Shown piece by piece: positions 6,566 through 13,430 of a stretch of DNA of 13,516 nt. Origin of the DNA: an uncultured Chloroflexota bacterium. GTDB taxonomy: Bacteria; Chloroflexota; Dehalococcoidia; CAUJGQ01. Each line of letters starts with the position of its first letter. Position 1 is the first letter of the stretch. The notes beneath the pieces were generated by a model. The model did no database searches. It was given only the letters and a program-made list of their open reading frames with translations, and was not told where the DNA came from. Location: NCBI GenBank assembly GCA_937879875.1, contig CALFMN010000098.1:1-13516 (forward strand), in the 5' to 3' direction. Position numbers and translations under genes: made by a program.

Positions 6566-6748
6566 TTATTTCGGCCCGGACGGCAGCTCTTCGAACAGTT
6601 GCCAGAGCACAGCGCCGGCGCAGCCCTCATCCTCGTCGCGCCAGCGGCTGGCCACACTCAGGCTCATCACCCGCTCGAACCAGCGCACTTGCTCGTCCAG
6701 CGACCACGTTGCGAAACTGACGTGGTCTACGCGCTTGATGCCAATCAC
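6566..6748 (-). CDS. Short VOC/glyoxalase-like ORF, probably a gene remnant
   Basis: The minus-strand GTG at 6748 opens a 60-residue frame beginning VIGIKRVDHVSFATWSLDEQ, followed by VRWFERVMSL. This reads like the first beta-alpha-beta of a vicinal-oxygen-chelate (glyoxalase/bleomycin-resistance/epimerase) protein, including the His of the VDHV strand that is a metal ligand in the family. Family members need at least about 120 residues, so the second half is missing and it ends at a stop (6566-6568). Codon use is GC-rich at third positions, and AAGGG lies 8 nt before the GTG, which argues for real or recently real translation. It sits alone on the minus strand between two plus-strand genes. 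It may be a decayed gene, or a short domain that dimerises. Confidence in translation is moderate and in function low. Confidence 0.45.
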   Translation of the reverse strand: MIGIKRVDHVSFATWSLDEQVRWFERVMSLSVASRWRDEDEGCAGAVLWQLFEELPSGPK

Positions 6749-6823
6749 GCCAACAACCCTTCCACCGCGCGTTGCGGTGCAGGGCGATCGTATCCGCTGG
6801 ATCGTCAAGGCTCACGCCCTCAC

Positions 6824-7765
6824 ATGACGCGCAAGCTGCTCTCCGTGATCGTGAACCCATACGCCGGTCGCCGCCTGCGCTTCGCCCGGCTCGGGGCAGC
6901 GCTCGATCAACTCGAGCGGCGCGGCTGGGTGGTGGAGCAGCACAGCACCGAGAAACCAGGCCACGCGTGTTCGCTCGCGGCGCGTGCCGCGCACGCGGGC
7001 AGCGACGCGGTACTCGTCTGCGGCGGCGACGGTACGATCAACGAGGCGGTCAACGGCCTCGCGAACAGCGAAACGGCGCTGGCGGTGCTGCCGGCGGGCA
7101 CTGTCAACCTCTGGGCGAAGGAGGTCGGGCTGAGCGACGATCCCGCGGCCGCGGTGCGGCTCGTGCACCTTGGCGAACGGCGGCGCGTGGATTTGGGCCG
7201 GGCCGGCGAACGCTACTTCCTGATGCTCGCCAGTGTCGGCGTCGATGCCTATGCCGTGCGGGCGGTGACGGCGGCGCGCAAGCAGCGCTGGGGCCGCTTC
7301 GCCTTTGCCGCCGCCGGGATTTTCGATCTGCTTTCGCACGGCGGCCGGCCGCTGGCGATCGAGGCGGGTGAGCTGCGCTTCCGCGGCCGCGCGCTGGCGG
7401 CGATCGTCGGCAATACCCGCCTCTACGGCGGCATCCTTAACGCCACCGACAGAGCCCGAATCGACGACGGCCTGCTGGATCTGCGCATCTACGCCGGGTC
7501 CGGGCTGCGGCATTTGCTGCCGCAAGCCGCGCGAACCCTCGCGCGGCGGCCGCTCAACACCAACGAGGTCTATGTACAGACGCCGCGGATCCGCATCGCC
7601 GCGCCACGGCCGCTGCCGGTGCAGGCCGACGGCGAACATATCGGCACGACGCCGATTCTCTTCACCGCGGCGCCCCGTGCGCTGACGGTGATCGTACCGC
7701 CCGGACTGCGCTCCCCACTGTTCATGCAGACGCCGGGGCGACAGGCAGGGCGGGCGTCGCAATAG
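6824..7765 (+). CDS. Diacylglycerol kinase-family lipid kinase (DagK/YegS/LCB5 type)
   Basis: A 313-residue soluble or membrane-peripheral kinase of the DAGK catalytic family, expected to phosphorylate diacylglycerol or a related lipid with ATP. Visible features are an N-terminal SVIVNPYAGRR strand-loop, the nucleotide-binding GGDGT motif in VCGGDGTINEAVNGL (67-71), the LPAGTVNLWAKEV motif (89-101), the central FLMLASVGVDA segment, GNTRLYGG, and the C-terminal DDGLLDL and VQADGEHIGTTP motifs typical of the second domain. Length is normal. The open frame extends upstream to 6512, but the extra part lacks family similarity; ATG 6824 starts right at the conserved MTRKLLSVIVNP. Its ribosome binding site is weak (AAGG 13 nt upstream). 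It is divergent from the VOC-like ORF, and its last 44 bp overlap the convergent PrsW gene. Confidence 0.88.
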   Translation: MTRKLLSVIVNPYAGRRLRFARLGAALDQLERRGWVVEQHSTEKPGHACSLAARAAHAGSDAVLVCGGDGTINEAVNGLANSETALAVLPAGTVNLWAKEVGLSDDPAAAVRLVHLGERRRVDLGRAGERYFLMLASVGVDAYAVRAVTAARKQRWGRFAFAAAGIFDLLSHGGRPLAIEAGELRFRGRALAAIVGNTRLYGGILNATDRARIDDGLLDLRIYAGSGLRHLLPQAARTLARRPLNTNEVYVQTPRIRIAAPRPLPVQADGEHIGTTPILFTAAPRALTVIVPPGLRSPLFMQTPGRQAGRASQ

Positions 7766-9344
7766 GGGTCGGCGCTGGCGGCATTGTGTCGCCGGGCGGC
7801 GCGTCGTCCTCCCGCGCCAGGCTGCGGGACAGCGTCCAGAGAAATGCGAGAATGCCGAGCGCGATCAGGCCGAGGCCGACTTCGAGGGCGATCTCCACCT
7901 GATGGTCGGACAGCCGCTTGAACCCCGGCAGCACGCGCGCCACGGTCAGCAGGTTCATCGCATTCCAGGACCCGTGCAGCGCCACAGCCAGCAGGTAGAA
8001 GCCGGCGAAGCGCCCGCGCCGTCCACGAAACAGGTAGAACCAGCCGATCCCGACCATGCCGCTCGCCAGGGCATGCAACGAGCTGGAAGCACCGCGCAGG
8101 AGCACGCCGTCCCACCAGCGGTAGGGCGACTGATGGAAGGCGCCGGCGCCGTAGCCGTTCGCCTCGACCATGCCGAAGCCGATCCCCGACGCCAGGCCCC
8201 ACAGAAACGCCTGGTAGCGCGTCGGGTTGTGGCGCTTGAGCAGCCGTACGCCGAAGCCCTTGCAAAACTCTTCGTCCAGCGGCGCCAGCACGGAGATACC
8301 GACGAGCAGCAGGATCAGCGAGGTGCGGTCGTTCAGGGTGTTGACAGATTCGCGGCTGAATCCGTTCAGGAACGGCAGGAATTCGGCCACCAACAAGGTG
8401 GTATTGACGAAGGCGGCGACGGTTGCGGCCAGCGCGGCGCCGTACGCGACCATCAGCGCGATCTCTCGCGATGAAGAGCGCGACTGTGGTCGGCCGCGCT
8501 GCCCCGCACGGGTGACGAGCGCCAGAATGCTGAGCCCTGGCAGCAGCACCGCCAGCACGTGGAGCGCGGGCACGAACCAGATCGCGGTGTCGCCCTGCAG
8601 CAGCAGCGCACCGGCGCCGATCGCGCCGAGAGCGATCAGCGCCGGCTTCCAGAACGCGGGCAGTCGGTAGCCCCGCGACGGCACGCCCGTCAGCGCGCCA
8701 GCGCCATGCCAGAACAGCGCGACGCCCGCCGCCAGCGAGATCGCCGCGGAGCCGGCATAGGTAAGGGTCAACGTCAGGTGGTCGTGCCCGTCGCCGTGCA
8801 GGCCGACTCCTTTGCTGACTTGCACGGCGCTTAGCACAACGCCTTCGACGGCCTGCACCACCAACTGGCTGCCCCACCAGATCGCCGCCACGCGCAGCAC
8901 GTGGGCCACCGTGGCCGATGCACCGGGCTGCCTGATCCAGGCCAGCCAGTTCAGCGCGAACAGCGCCGCCAGCCCCAGGCAGATAACGGCGCCGACGAGC
9001 AGCGCGCTGCTCGCCCGCGCCGGATCGTCCATTTCCCCGTAGCGCTGGACGGCCACAGCGCCGGACGTCGTGGCGATCGCGGCGAGCGCGAACACCGGCG
9101 CGAGCACCACGCCAGCGATGCTGGTGTACTTCGGCAGCGCCAGCACGCCCAGGGCGCAGCCACCGAGGTAGATGGCGACACCGACGATACCGATCACGAG
9201 ACCGACCGCCGGGTCGTTGAACGGATGAGCCAGACCCCAGCGCACAAGCCCGGCAATACCAAGAATCAGCCCGAAATACCAGCACAGCAGCGCCACGGAG
9301 AACAACAGCCAGCGCGTCCAGGTCGGCATCGGCACGCGAATCAC
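7722..9344 (-). CDS. PrsW-family intramembrane metalloprotease-like protein
   Basis: A 540-residue polytopic membrane protein with many hydrophobic segments and a Pro/Ala-rich C-terminal tail. The C-terminal half carries the full PrsW (CPBP-superfamily) signature: LDEEFCKGF with the EExxK motif (Glu358, Glu359, Lys362), GFGMVEANG (Glu394), SSSLHALASG (His424) and ALHGSWNAM (His457). These residues form the proposed metal and catalytic site inside the membrane. PrsW in Bacillus cleaves the anti-sigma factor RsiW, but many family members have unknown substrates and no anti-sigma factor is encoded here. The first 250 residues are additional TM segments (PrsW itself is about 220 residues), so it is much longer than the founding member. 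The GTG start overlaps the recF stop as GTGA, with GGAGG 10 nt upstream. A longer Arg-rich frame on the same strand is a shadow. Confidence 0.85.
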   Translation of the reverse strand: MIRVPMPTWTRWLLFSVALLCWYFGLILGIAGLVRWGLAHPFNDPAVGLVIGIVGVAIYLGGCALGVLALPKYTSIAGVVLAPVFALAAIATTSGAVAVQRYGEMDDPARASSALLVGAVICLGLAALFALNWLAWIRQPGASATVAHVLRVAAIWWGSQLVVQAVEGVVLSAVQVSKGVGLHGDGHDHLTLTLTYAGSAAISLAAGVALFWHGAGALTGVPSRGYRLPAFWKPALIALGAIGAGALLLQGDTAIWFVPALHVLAVLLPGLSILALVTRAGQRGRPQSRSSSREIALMVAYGAALAATVAAFVNTTLLVAEFLPFLNGFSRESVNTLNDRTSLILLLVGISVLAPLDEEFCKGFGVRLLKRHNPTRYQAFLWGLASGIGFGMVEANGYGAGAFHQSPYRWWDGVLLRGASSSLHALASGMVGIGWFYLFRGRRGRFAGFYLLAVALHGSWNAMNLLTVARVLPGFKRLSDHQVEIALEVGLGLIALGILAFLWTLSRSLAREDDAPPGDTMPPAPTPIATPALPVAPASA

Positions 9345-10519
9345 GATGTCCGCTCCTCCGCGCGCAGCACGCCGGCGCAGACTTCGTACACGGTCGCATC
9401 GCGCCGGAACTCCGGGCCGAAACGGTCGGGCTCGGCCGTGGTGACGAACACCTGATCTGCTCCGCCGAGCGCGCCCAGCACAGCTACGCGACGCGACTCG
9501 TCCAACTCGGAGAAGATGTCGTCGAGCAGCAGCAGCGGCGGGTCGCGATCGGCGCTGGTCAGGAACGCGGTTTCCGCCAACCGCAAGGCGAGCGCCGCCG
9601 TGCGCTGCTGCGCCCGCGAGCCGAAGGCCGAAACGAGCACGCCGTCCAGGCTGAACTGCAGATCGTCGCGGTGCGGTCCCACAAGCGTCTGGCCGAGCGC
9701 GATCTCGCGGCGCTGCTGCTTGTGCAGCCCGGCGCGCAGGCCGGCCTCGATCTCGCCCAGGCGCGGCGCGACGTCCTCCGGCAGGGGCGTCTGCGGCGTG
9801 TAGGCGATGGTCAGGCGCTCCTGTCCGCCGCTGAGTGCCGCATGCGCCTCGCGCGCGGCGATCTCGAGGGCGGCCATCGTCTGCTGGCGCGTATGCATGA
9901 TCTGCGCCCCTTCGCGCACCAGTTGTTCGTCCCAGTACGTCAATTCGTCGGCGCGCGCGTGCCCCTCATCGATACGCCGCAGCAACGAATTGCGCTGCAA
10001 CAGCACGCGCTGGTAGCGCTGCAGGGCGCGGACATAGAGTGGATCGGTCTGCGAGATCGTGATGTCGAGGTAGCGTCGCCGCAGCGCGGGCGGGCCGGTG
10101 ATCAGGTCGATGTCGCCGGCGGTGAACAGCACAGCGGCGATCTGGCCGATCACGTCCGAGGCGCGGCGGGGCACGCCGTTCACCTTCAGCCGCTTGCTGG
10201 CGTGGTTGGCCCCCCTGCGCTCCTGCCCGTTCTCCTGGCGTGGCGCAACGGTCACGTCCACTGCGACCGGACCCTGCTTGCGCTCCGCCTCGCCCACGAC
10301 CCTCGCCACGCCGAAGCCCTCGGCGGCGGCCTGCCAACGGATCAGCTCGGCCTCGCTGCCGCGGGCGGGCCGTGTCGTCGCCAGCAAATAGATCGCCTCC
10401 AGCAGATTCGACTTGCCCTGGGCGTTGCGCCCGTGGATCAGCGTCACGCCGGTCGTCGGCGTGAAATCCAGCCGCTCGTAGTTGCGGAAGTTGCTGAGCC
10501 TCAGGCGCGCGAGGTGCAT
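9341..10519 (-). CDS. recF: DNA replication and repair protein RecF
   Basis: A 392-residue SMC-like ATPase that loads RecA with RecO and RecR at gapped or stalled DNA. The N-terminus MHLARLRLSNFRNYERL is the standard RecF opening and fixes the start at ATG 10519; an upstream in-frame ATG (10549) would add ten unrelated residues and overlap the preceding gene. Walker A is GRNAQGKSN (30-38) and Walker B is LLLLDDIFSELD (329-340). The ABC signature reads SRAQQR (301-306), with Ala where RecF normally has Gly. The protein is slightly longer than usual (about 360-375), with a hydrophilic insertion around residues 93-110 (ENGQERRGANHASK). It does not sit beside dnaA, dnaN or gyrB; it follows a coiled-coil gene by 19 nt and overlaps the PrsW gene by 4 nt. 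Confidence 0.93.
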   Translation of the reverse strand: MHLARLRLSNFRNYERLDFTPTTGVTLIHGRNAQGKSNLLEAIYLLATTRPARGSEAELIRWQAAAEGFGVARVVGEAERKQGPVAVDVTVAPRQENGQERRGANHASKRLKVNGVPRRASDVIGQIAAVLFTAGDIDLITGPPALRRRYLDITISQTDPLYVRALQRYQRVLLQRNSLLRRIDEGHARADELTYWDEQLVREGAQIMHTRQQTMAALEIAAREAHAALSGGQERLTIAYTPQTPLPEDVAPRLGEIEAGLRAGLHKQQRREIALGQTLVGPHRDDLQFSLDGVLVSAFGSRAQQRTAALALRLAETAFLTSADRDPPLLLLDDIFSELDESRRVAVLGALGGADQVFVTTAEPDRFGPEFRRDATVYEVCAGVLRAEERTS

Positions 10520-10538
10520 ACGCCCGTCCGCGCCGCTG

Positions 10539-11753
10539 TCATGCGCCATCCTCCGGCCACGCGGCGAGCGCCAGACGCAGCGCACCGTCTGCCTGCCACG
10601 CAGCTTCGATGCGCATACGCTCCTCGCCGCACAGCGCCGGCTCGAGCGCGGCAAGCGCGAGCGGCGTGCGCGGGGTCACGATAAACGTGGCCGTCTGGCG
10701 CCGGTAGTCGGCAAGCGTCGCCTGACCGAGCGCCGGGTCGCGCGCCAGGCGCCGCTCGAGCGCCGTCAGCCGGCCGATCGAGCGCACCGGCCCAATGACG
10801 AGCCGCGTTCCCGTCGCCGGCAGACGGATCTCGGCGCCCTGGGGTGGATCGATGGGTGGATCGATTCGCTCCGCTTCGGGCGCGGCGGCAGACTCCGCGG
10901 CGGCTTCGGCCGGCGGGGGGCAGTCGATCGTCGCGGGCGCGGTCTGCAGTGCCGCCTGTATCCGGGTAAGTGCTGCCTCGGGACGCGCCCGCCAGCCAAA
11001 GTCCCGGCCTTCCCGCGAGCCATCAGGCGGGGCGAATGGCTCGGCGCCGTCGGCGTCGCTGGCCGCTGAGAACGCCGCTTCGCGCTGACCGTAGCCGACA
11101 ACGGCCGGTACGACCGCCTCCGTCGCGCACTCCGCGAGCGTGACGTCTGCGGCCGTGATGCGAGCAGCATCCTCGTCGGATTGCGCATCCGTGCGTGGTT
11201 CCTCGCGGGTCGCGGGCGGGAGCCGCGGCGTGGCCGGCGGCTCCGGCAAGCGCGCCGCGGTCAACGTATCGTTGAGCCGGCGCACGTCCTCTCCCAACCC
11301 CTGCACGAGTGCGCGCAGATCGGCGATCTCCTCGCCAAGCCGCCGCCGCTCCTCGCGCAGCTCATGGATCAGCCCGCGCAGTTCGTCGGCCTGCTCGGCG
11401 GACGAATAGCCGGGTTCGGTCGCCGGCGCGGGCTGGGGCGCCTCGTTTTCGATCAGCGCCGACATGTGCTGCCGCGCGTCGCGCAGGGCGGCGCGGGCGC
11501 GATCGAGCGGATCGACAATCACGCTGGCTGCGGATTGCGGGCTTTCGGAGGCACGACCTGACCACCCCTCCGGGACCGCGGCCGCGGTCGGCGGCGCCAC
11601 GAGGGACTGACTGCGCACGGCGGGGGGCGCGACGACGCGCGCGACGCGGCGCAACGCCGCGGCTAACCCGGCTCGCCAGGCGGGCGTTTGCGCTGAGCGA
11701 CGAGCACCGGCCACGGCGCCTCCCGGGAGGCGGCCTGCGCTGCCCCTCCGCAC
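10539..11753 (-). CDS. Unrecognised Ala/Pro-rich coiled-coil protein with C-terminal alpha/beta domain
   Basis: I do not recognise this gene. Read from GTG 11753 it has 404 residues. The N-terminal 80 residues are basic and Ala-rich. Residues 117-168 form a charged heptad-like helix (ELREERRRLGEEIADLR) that should be a coiled coil. A long Pro/Ala/Glu-rich linker follows (about 170-312). The last 90 residues (315-404) look folded: RLVIGPVRSIGRLTALERRL, then an acidic/basic helix, TATFIVTPRTPLALAAL, and a final beta-rich stretch, compatible with a small beta-alpha-beta-beta (ferredoxin- or SPOR-like) domain. No membrane segment is visible. It precedes recF by 19 nt and is probably co-transcribed with it. 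An alternative start is GTG 11714, which has GGGAGG 4 nt upstream; GTG 11753 would be nearly leaderless from the TATAAT box at 11762-11767. Confidence 0.65.
   Translation of the reverse strand: MRRGSAGRLPGGAVAGARRSAQTPAWRAGLAAALRRVARVVAPPAVRSQSLVAPPTAAAVPEGWSGRASESPQSAASVIVDPLDRARAALRDARQHMSALIENEAPQPAPATEPGYSSAEQADELRGLIHELREERRRLGEEIADLRALVQGLGEDVRRLNDTLTAARLPEPPATPRLPPATREEPRTDAQSDEDAARITAADVTLAECATEAVVPAVVGYGQREAAFSAASDADGAEPFAPPDGSREGRDFGWRARPEAALTRIQAALQTAPATIDCPPPAEAAAESAAAPEAERIDPPIDPPQGAEIRLPATGTRLVIGPVRSIGRLTALERRLARDPALGQATLADYRRQTATFIVTPRTPLALAALEPALCGEERMRIEAAWQADGALRLALAAWPEDGA
10842..10865. repeat. Perfect 12-bp tandem duplication inside the coiled-coil gene
   Basis: GGGTGGATCGAT occurs twice back to back (10842-10853 and 10854-10865). 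On the coding strand it makes IDPPIDPP in the Pro-rich linker. It is in frame and probably a recent slippage event. Confidence 0.8.
11717..11732. repeat. 16-bp palindrome covering the ribosome binding site of the coiled-coil gene
   Basis: CGCCTCCCGGGAGGCG is perfectly self-complementary. On the minus strand its GGGAGG half (11719-11724) is the only good Shine-Dalgarno sequence for the GTG at 11714. The palindrome could hide this site in the RNA or be bound by a dimeric regulator; neither is shown by the sequence alone. Confidence 0.4.
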
Positions 11754-11761
11754 ACGCGCCG

Positions 11762-11767
11762 ATTATA
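11762..11767 (-). promoter_or_regulatory. Perfect -10 box (TATAAT) upstream of the coiled-coil-recF-prsW group
   Basis: The minus strand reads TATAAT, a perfect sigma-70 -10 hexamer in very GC-rich DNA. The hexamer 17 bp upstream (AGGGGC) is not a good -35. Transcription would start near 11755, either giving an almost leaderless mRNA for GTG 11753 or a leader of about 40 nt for GTG 11714. It is well placed to drive the three tightly spaced genes downstream. Confidence 0.5.
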
Positions 11768-11936
11768 CATGCGTTCGGCCGCTCGCCCCTCACCCGTCAG
11801 CCGCGCGCCGCAGCGCTTCCCCTACTGCCCGGATACGCGCCGATCCCTGCATGGAGCCGCCTGTCGCCTGGCGAACGTGGAACGCGTCCACACGAGCCGG
11901 GCAGCGGTACCGGCGCGGCCGGAGGCAGGTGTCGCG
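11768..11936. other. Short intergenic gap without a visible feature
   Basis: The gap lies between the end of the PH-like gene and the TATAAT box. It contains no credible ORF, terminator or repeat that I can see; no hairpin is followed by a T-run. Confidence 0.5.
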
Positions 11937-12449
11937 TCAGTCGCCTTCGGGCAACCCGGCCAGCCGGCGCGTCTCGCGCAGCAGACCGTCGAGGTCGTCG
12001 AGCTCGCCATCGAGTGCGATGCGCTCGCCGGATTCAGCAGCGACGTGCCAGCGTACGTTGCCCTGCGTCTCGCGCCGCGTCACGCTGCATACCTCCGGCC
12101 AGGCGAGGCTCTTGAGCGCGCGGCCGTCGTGCAGGGCGGTGATGCGCTGCGACGTGAGCACGACGGTCGTCGGCGTCTGGCGCCACGACACGAGCACGAC
12201 GGGCGCCATGCAGAGCGTCACGGCGAAGAGGAAGCCGGCAAAGGCCAGCACGTCGCCGCGCCGCAGGATCAGCCCAACGAAGCTCACCACAACCGCCGCG
12301 AGCAGCGGCAGGGCGAAGCTGGCGTTGTTGTACCAGTGCGTCGTGTTGCGGTGAACGGCGATCACGCCCGGCAACGCGGCGATCGCGGCGGCATCGCCAC
12401 GCTCCGCGCGCGCCGCGCCGCTAGACCGCGACGGCTGCGACGGCGTCAT
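11937..12449 (-). CDS. Small two-TM membrane protein with PH-like domain
   Basis: 170 residues. After a hydrophilic N-terminus there are two closely spaced hydrophobic helices (about 43-62 and 67-88), then a soluble domain (about 93-165) with the pattern TTVVLTSQRITALHDGRALKSLAWPEV, and GERIALDGELDDLDGLLRETRRL at the end. This arrangement is typical of bacterial PH-like (bPH2/YdbT-like) membrane proteins, whose function is mostly unknown. ATG 12449 lies inside the 3' end of the LLM gene (29-bp overlap), which suggests translational coupling. A longer open frame to 12548 is fully inside the LLM gene and lacks similarity. No good Shine-Dalgarno sequence is seen, so a start at TTG or GTG just after the LLM stop is an alternative. 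Confidence 0.65.
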   Translation of the reverse strand: MTPSQPSRSSGAARAERGDAAAIAALPGVIAVHRNTTHWYNNASFALPLLAAVVVSFVGLILRRGDVLAFAGFLFAVTLCMAPVVLVSWRQTPTTVVLTSQRITALHDGRALKSLAWPEVCSVTRRETQGNVRWHVAAESGERIALDGELDDLDGLLRETRRLAGLPEGD

Positions 12450-13296
12450 AGAAGCGGCGTACCGCGTCGACATGCTGCTGCGGCGAGGTGAAGCCCGCGC
12501 CCATGGTATTGAACGAGAGATGCGTGGCGCCCAGCTCGCGCCAGGCACGGGCCGCCTCGCCCCAGCGCTCCTGCGGCACCTGACCGGCGCTCAGGCGGCC
12601 CTCGATGCCGATGGCCGAGGGCGCGCGGCCGGCCTCCCGCATGTAGCCGCGCAGCCGTTCGAGGATCGCCTTCGCCTCATCGCCGGGCTGGAACTGCGGG
12701 AACCAGCCGTCGGCGATGCGGGCGATGCGCTTCAGCACCGGCTCGCTCATGCCGCCCATCCAGATCGGGATCGGCTGCTGCACGGGCAGCGGATTGATCC
12801 CGGCGGCGCGTACGCGGTCCCAGCGGCCCTGGAAGTCCACGACTGGCTGCGTCCAGAGCGCGCGCAGCAACGTGACCTGCTCCTCCATGCGCCGGCCGCG
12901 CGTATGAAAGTCCTGGCCCAGCGCCTCGAACTCGACCGCGTTCCAGCCGACGCCGACGCCGAGCCGCAGCCTGCCGCTGGAGAGCACATCCACCGCGGCT
13001 GCCTGCTTGGCGATCAGCGCCGTCTGCCGCTGCGGAGAGATCAGAATGCCCGTCACCAGCTCGAGGCGCGTCGTCTGTCCGGCGAGAAAGCCGAACAGTA
13101 CGAAGGGCTCGTGGAAGGCGCTTTGAAACGTGTAGGGGCCGCGCCAGGGGCTGTACTGCGCGGGGTCCGCGCCGACGACGTGGTCAAAGACGAGCAGGTG
13201 ATTGTAGCCCACGTTTTCGGCTGCCTGCGCGTAGTCGCGGATCGCGGCTGGGTCGTTGCCGATCTCAGTCTGCGGAAAGACGACGCCGAGCTTCAT
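12421..13296 (-). CDS. F420-dependent LLM-class (luciferase-like) oxidoreductase
   Basis: A 291-residue TIM-barrel protein of the luciferase-like monooxygenase superfamily, in the group usually using coenzyme F420 rather than FMN. Characteristic segments are MKLGVVFPQTEIGNDPAAIRDYAQAAENVGY at the start, LLVFDHVVG, TTRLELVTGILISPQR, VDVLSSGRLRLGVGVGWNAVEFEALG (cofactor phosphate region), PIPIWMGGMSEPVLKRIAR and ADGWFPQF. Length is normal for the family. Substrate cannot be told. The start at ATG 13296 is fixed by GGAGG 6 nt upstream and the family-typical N-terminus; the open frame to 13419 adds non-homologous residues. It is first in a minus-strand pair with the PH-like gene. F420 use limits the likely host to groups such as Chloroflexota, Actinomycetota or archaea-like F420 producers. 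Confidence 0.9.
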   Translation of the reverse strand: MKLGVVFPQTEIGNDPAAIRDYAQAAENVGYNHLLVFDHVVGADPAQYSPWRGPYTFQSAFHEPFVLFGFLAGQTTRLELVTGILISPQRQTALIAKQAAAVDVLSSGRLRLGVGVGWNAVEFEALGQDFHTRGRRMEEQVTLLRALWTQPVVDFQGRWDRVRAAGINPLPVQQPIPIWMGGMSEPVLKRIARIADGWFPQFQPGDEAKAILERLRGYMREAGRAPSAIGIEGRLSAGQVPQERWGEAARAWRELGATHLSFNTMGAGFTSPQQHVDAVRRFYDAVAAVAV

Positions 13297-13302
13297 CGCT
13301 GC

Positions 13303-13307
13303 CTCCG
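13303..13307 (-). promoter_or_regulatory. Strong Shine-Dalgarno site deciding the LLM start
   Basis: The minus strand reads GGAGG followed by GCAGCG and ATG. This is the best ribosome binding site in the window and selects ATG 13296 over the longer open frame. Confidence 0.75.
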
Positions 13308-13380
13308 GAGTTCGCCCTGAAATCGTGGCGCTGCCTGCGCCGGCAAGATTCAGTCTAGCCGGCCGGCGCCACGCAGAACA

Positions 13381-13421
13381 GCCTCGCGAGGCGCCTAACC
13401 CCGCTTTGGCCGGCGCCAAAG
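13381..13421. repeat. Palindrome - CCTAACCCCGC - hairpin element, right copy
   Basis: A 12-bp palindrome GCCTCGCGAGGC (13381-13392) is followed by the core GCGCCTAACCCCGC (13391-13404, identical to 1124-1137) and a hairpin with stem CTTTGGC (13404-13410) / GCCAAAG (13415-13421) and loop CGGC. Stem sequences differ from the left copy while the layout is the same, as expected if structure is conserved. The 31-bp tandem array begins ten bases later. Confidence 0.55.
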
Positions 13422-13430
13422 CTGTCGTTG

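Noticed and set aside
7570..9399. 609-residue minus-strand ORF, longer than the PrsW frame
   Set aside because: It is Arg/Ala-rich without any domain, while the overlapping frame has all PrsW motifs and a good ribosome binding site.
9671..10684. 337-residue plus-strand ORF over recF
   Set aside because: Antisense of a certain recF; the translation has no domain character.
13352..13357. Minus-strand -10 box (TAGACT) for the LLM gene
   Set aside because: Only a partial match to the consensus, with no -35 partner at normal spacing.
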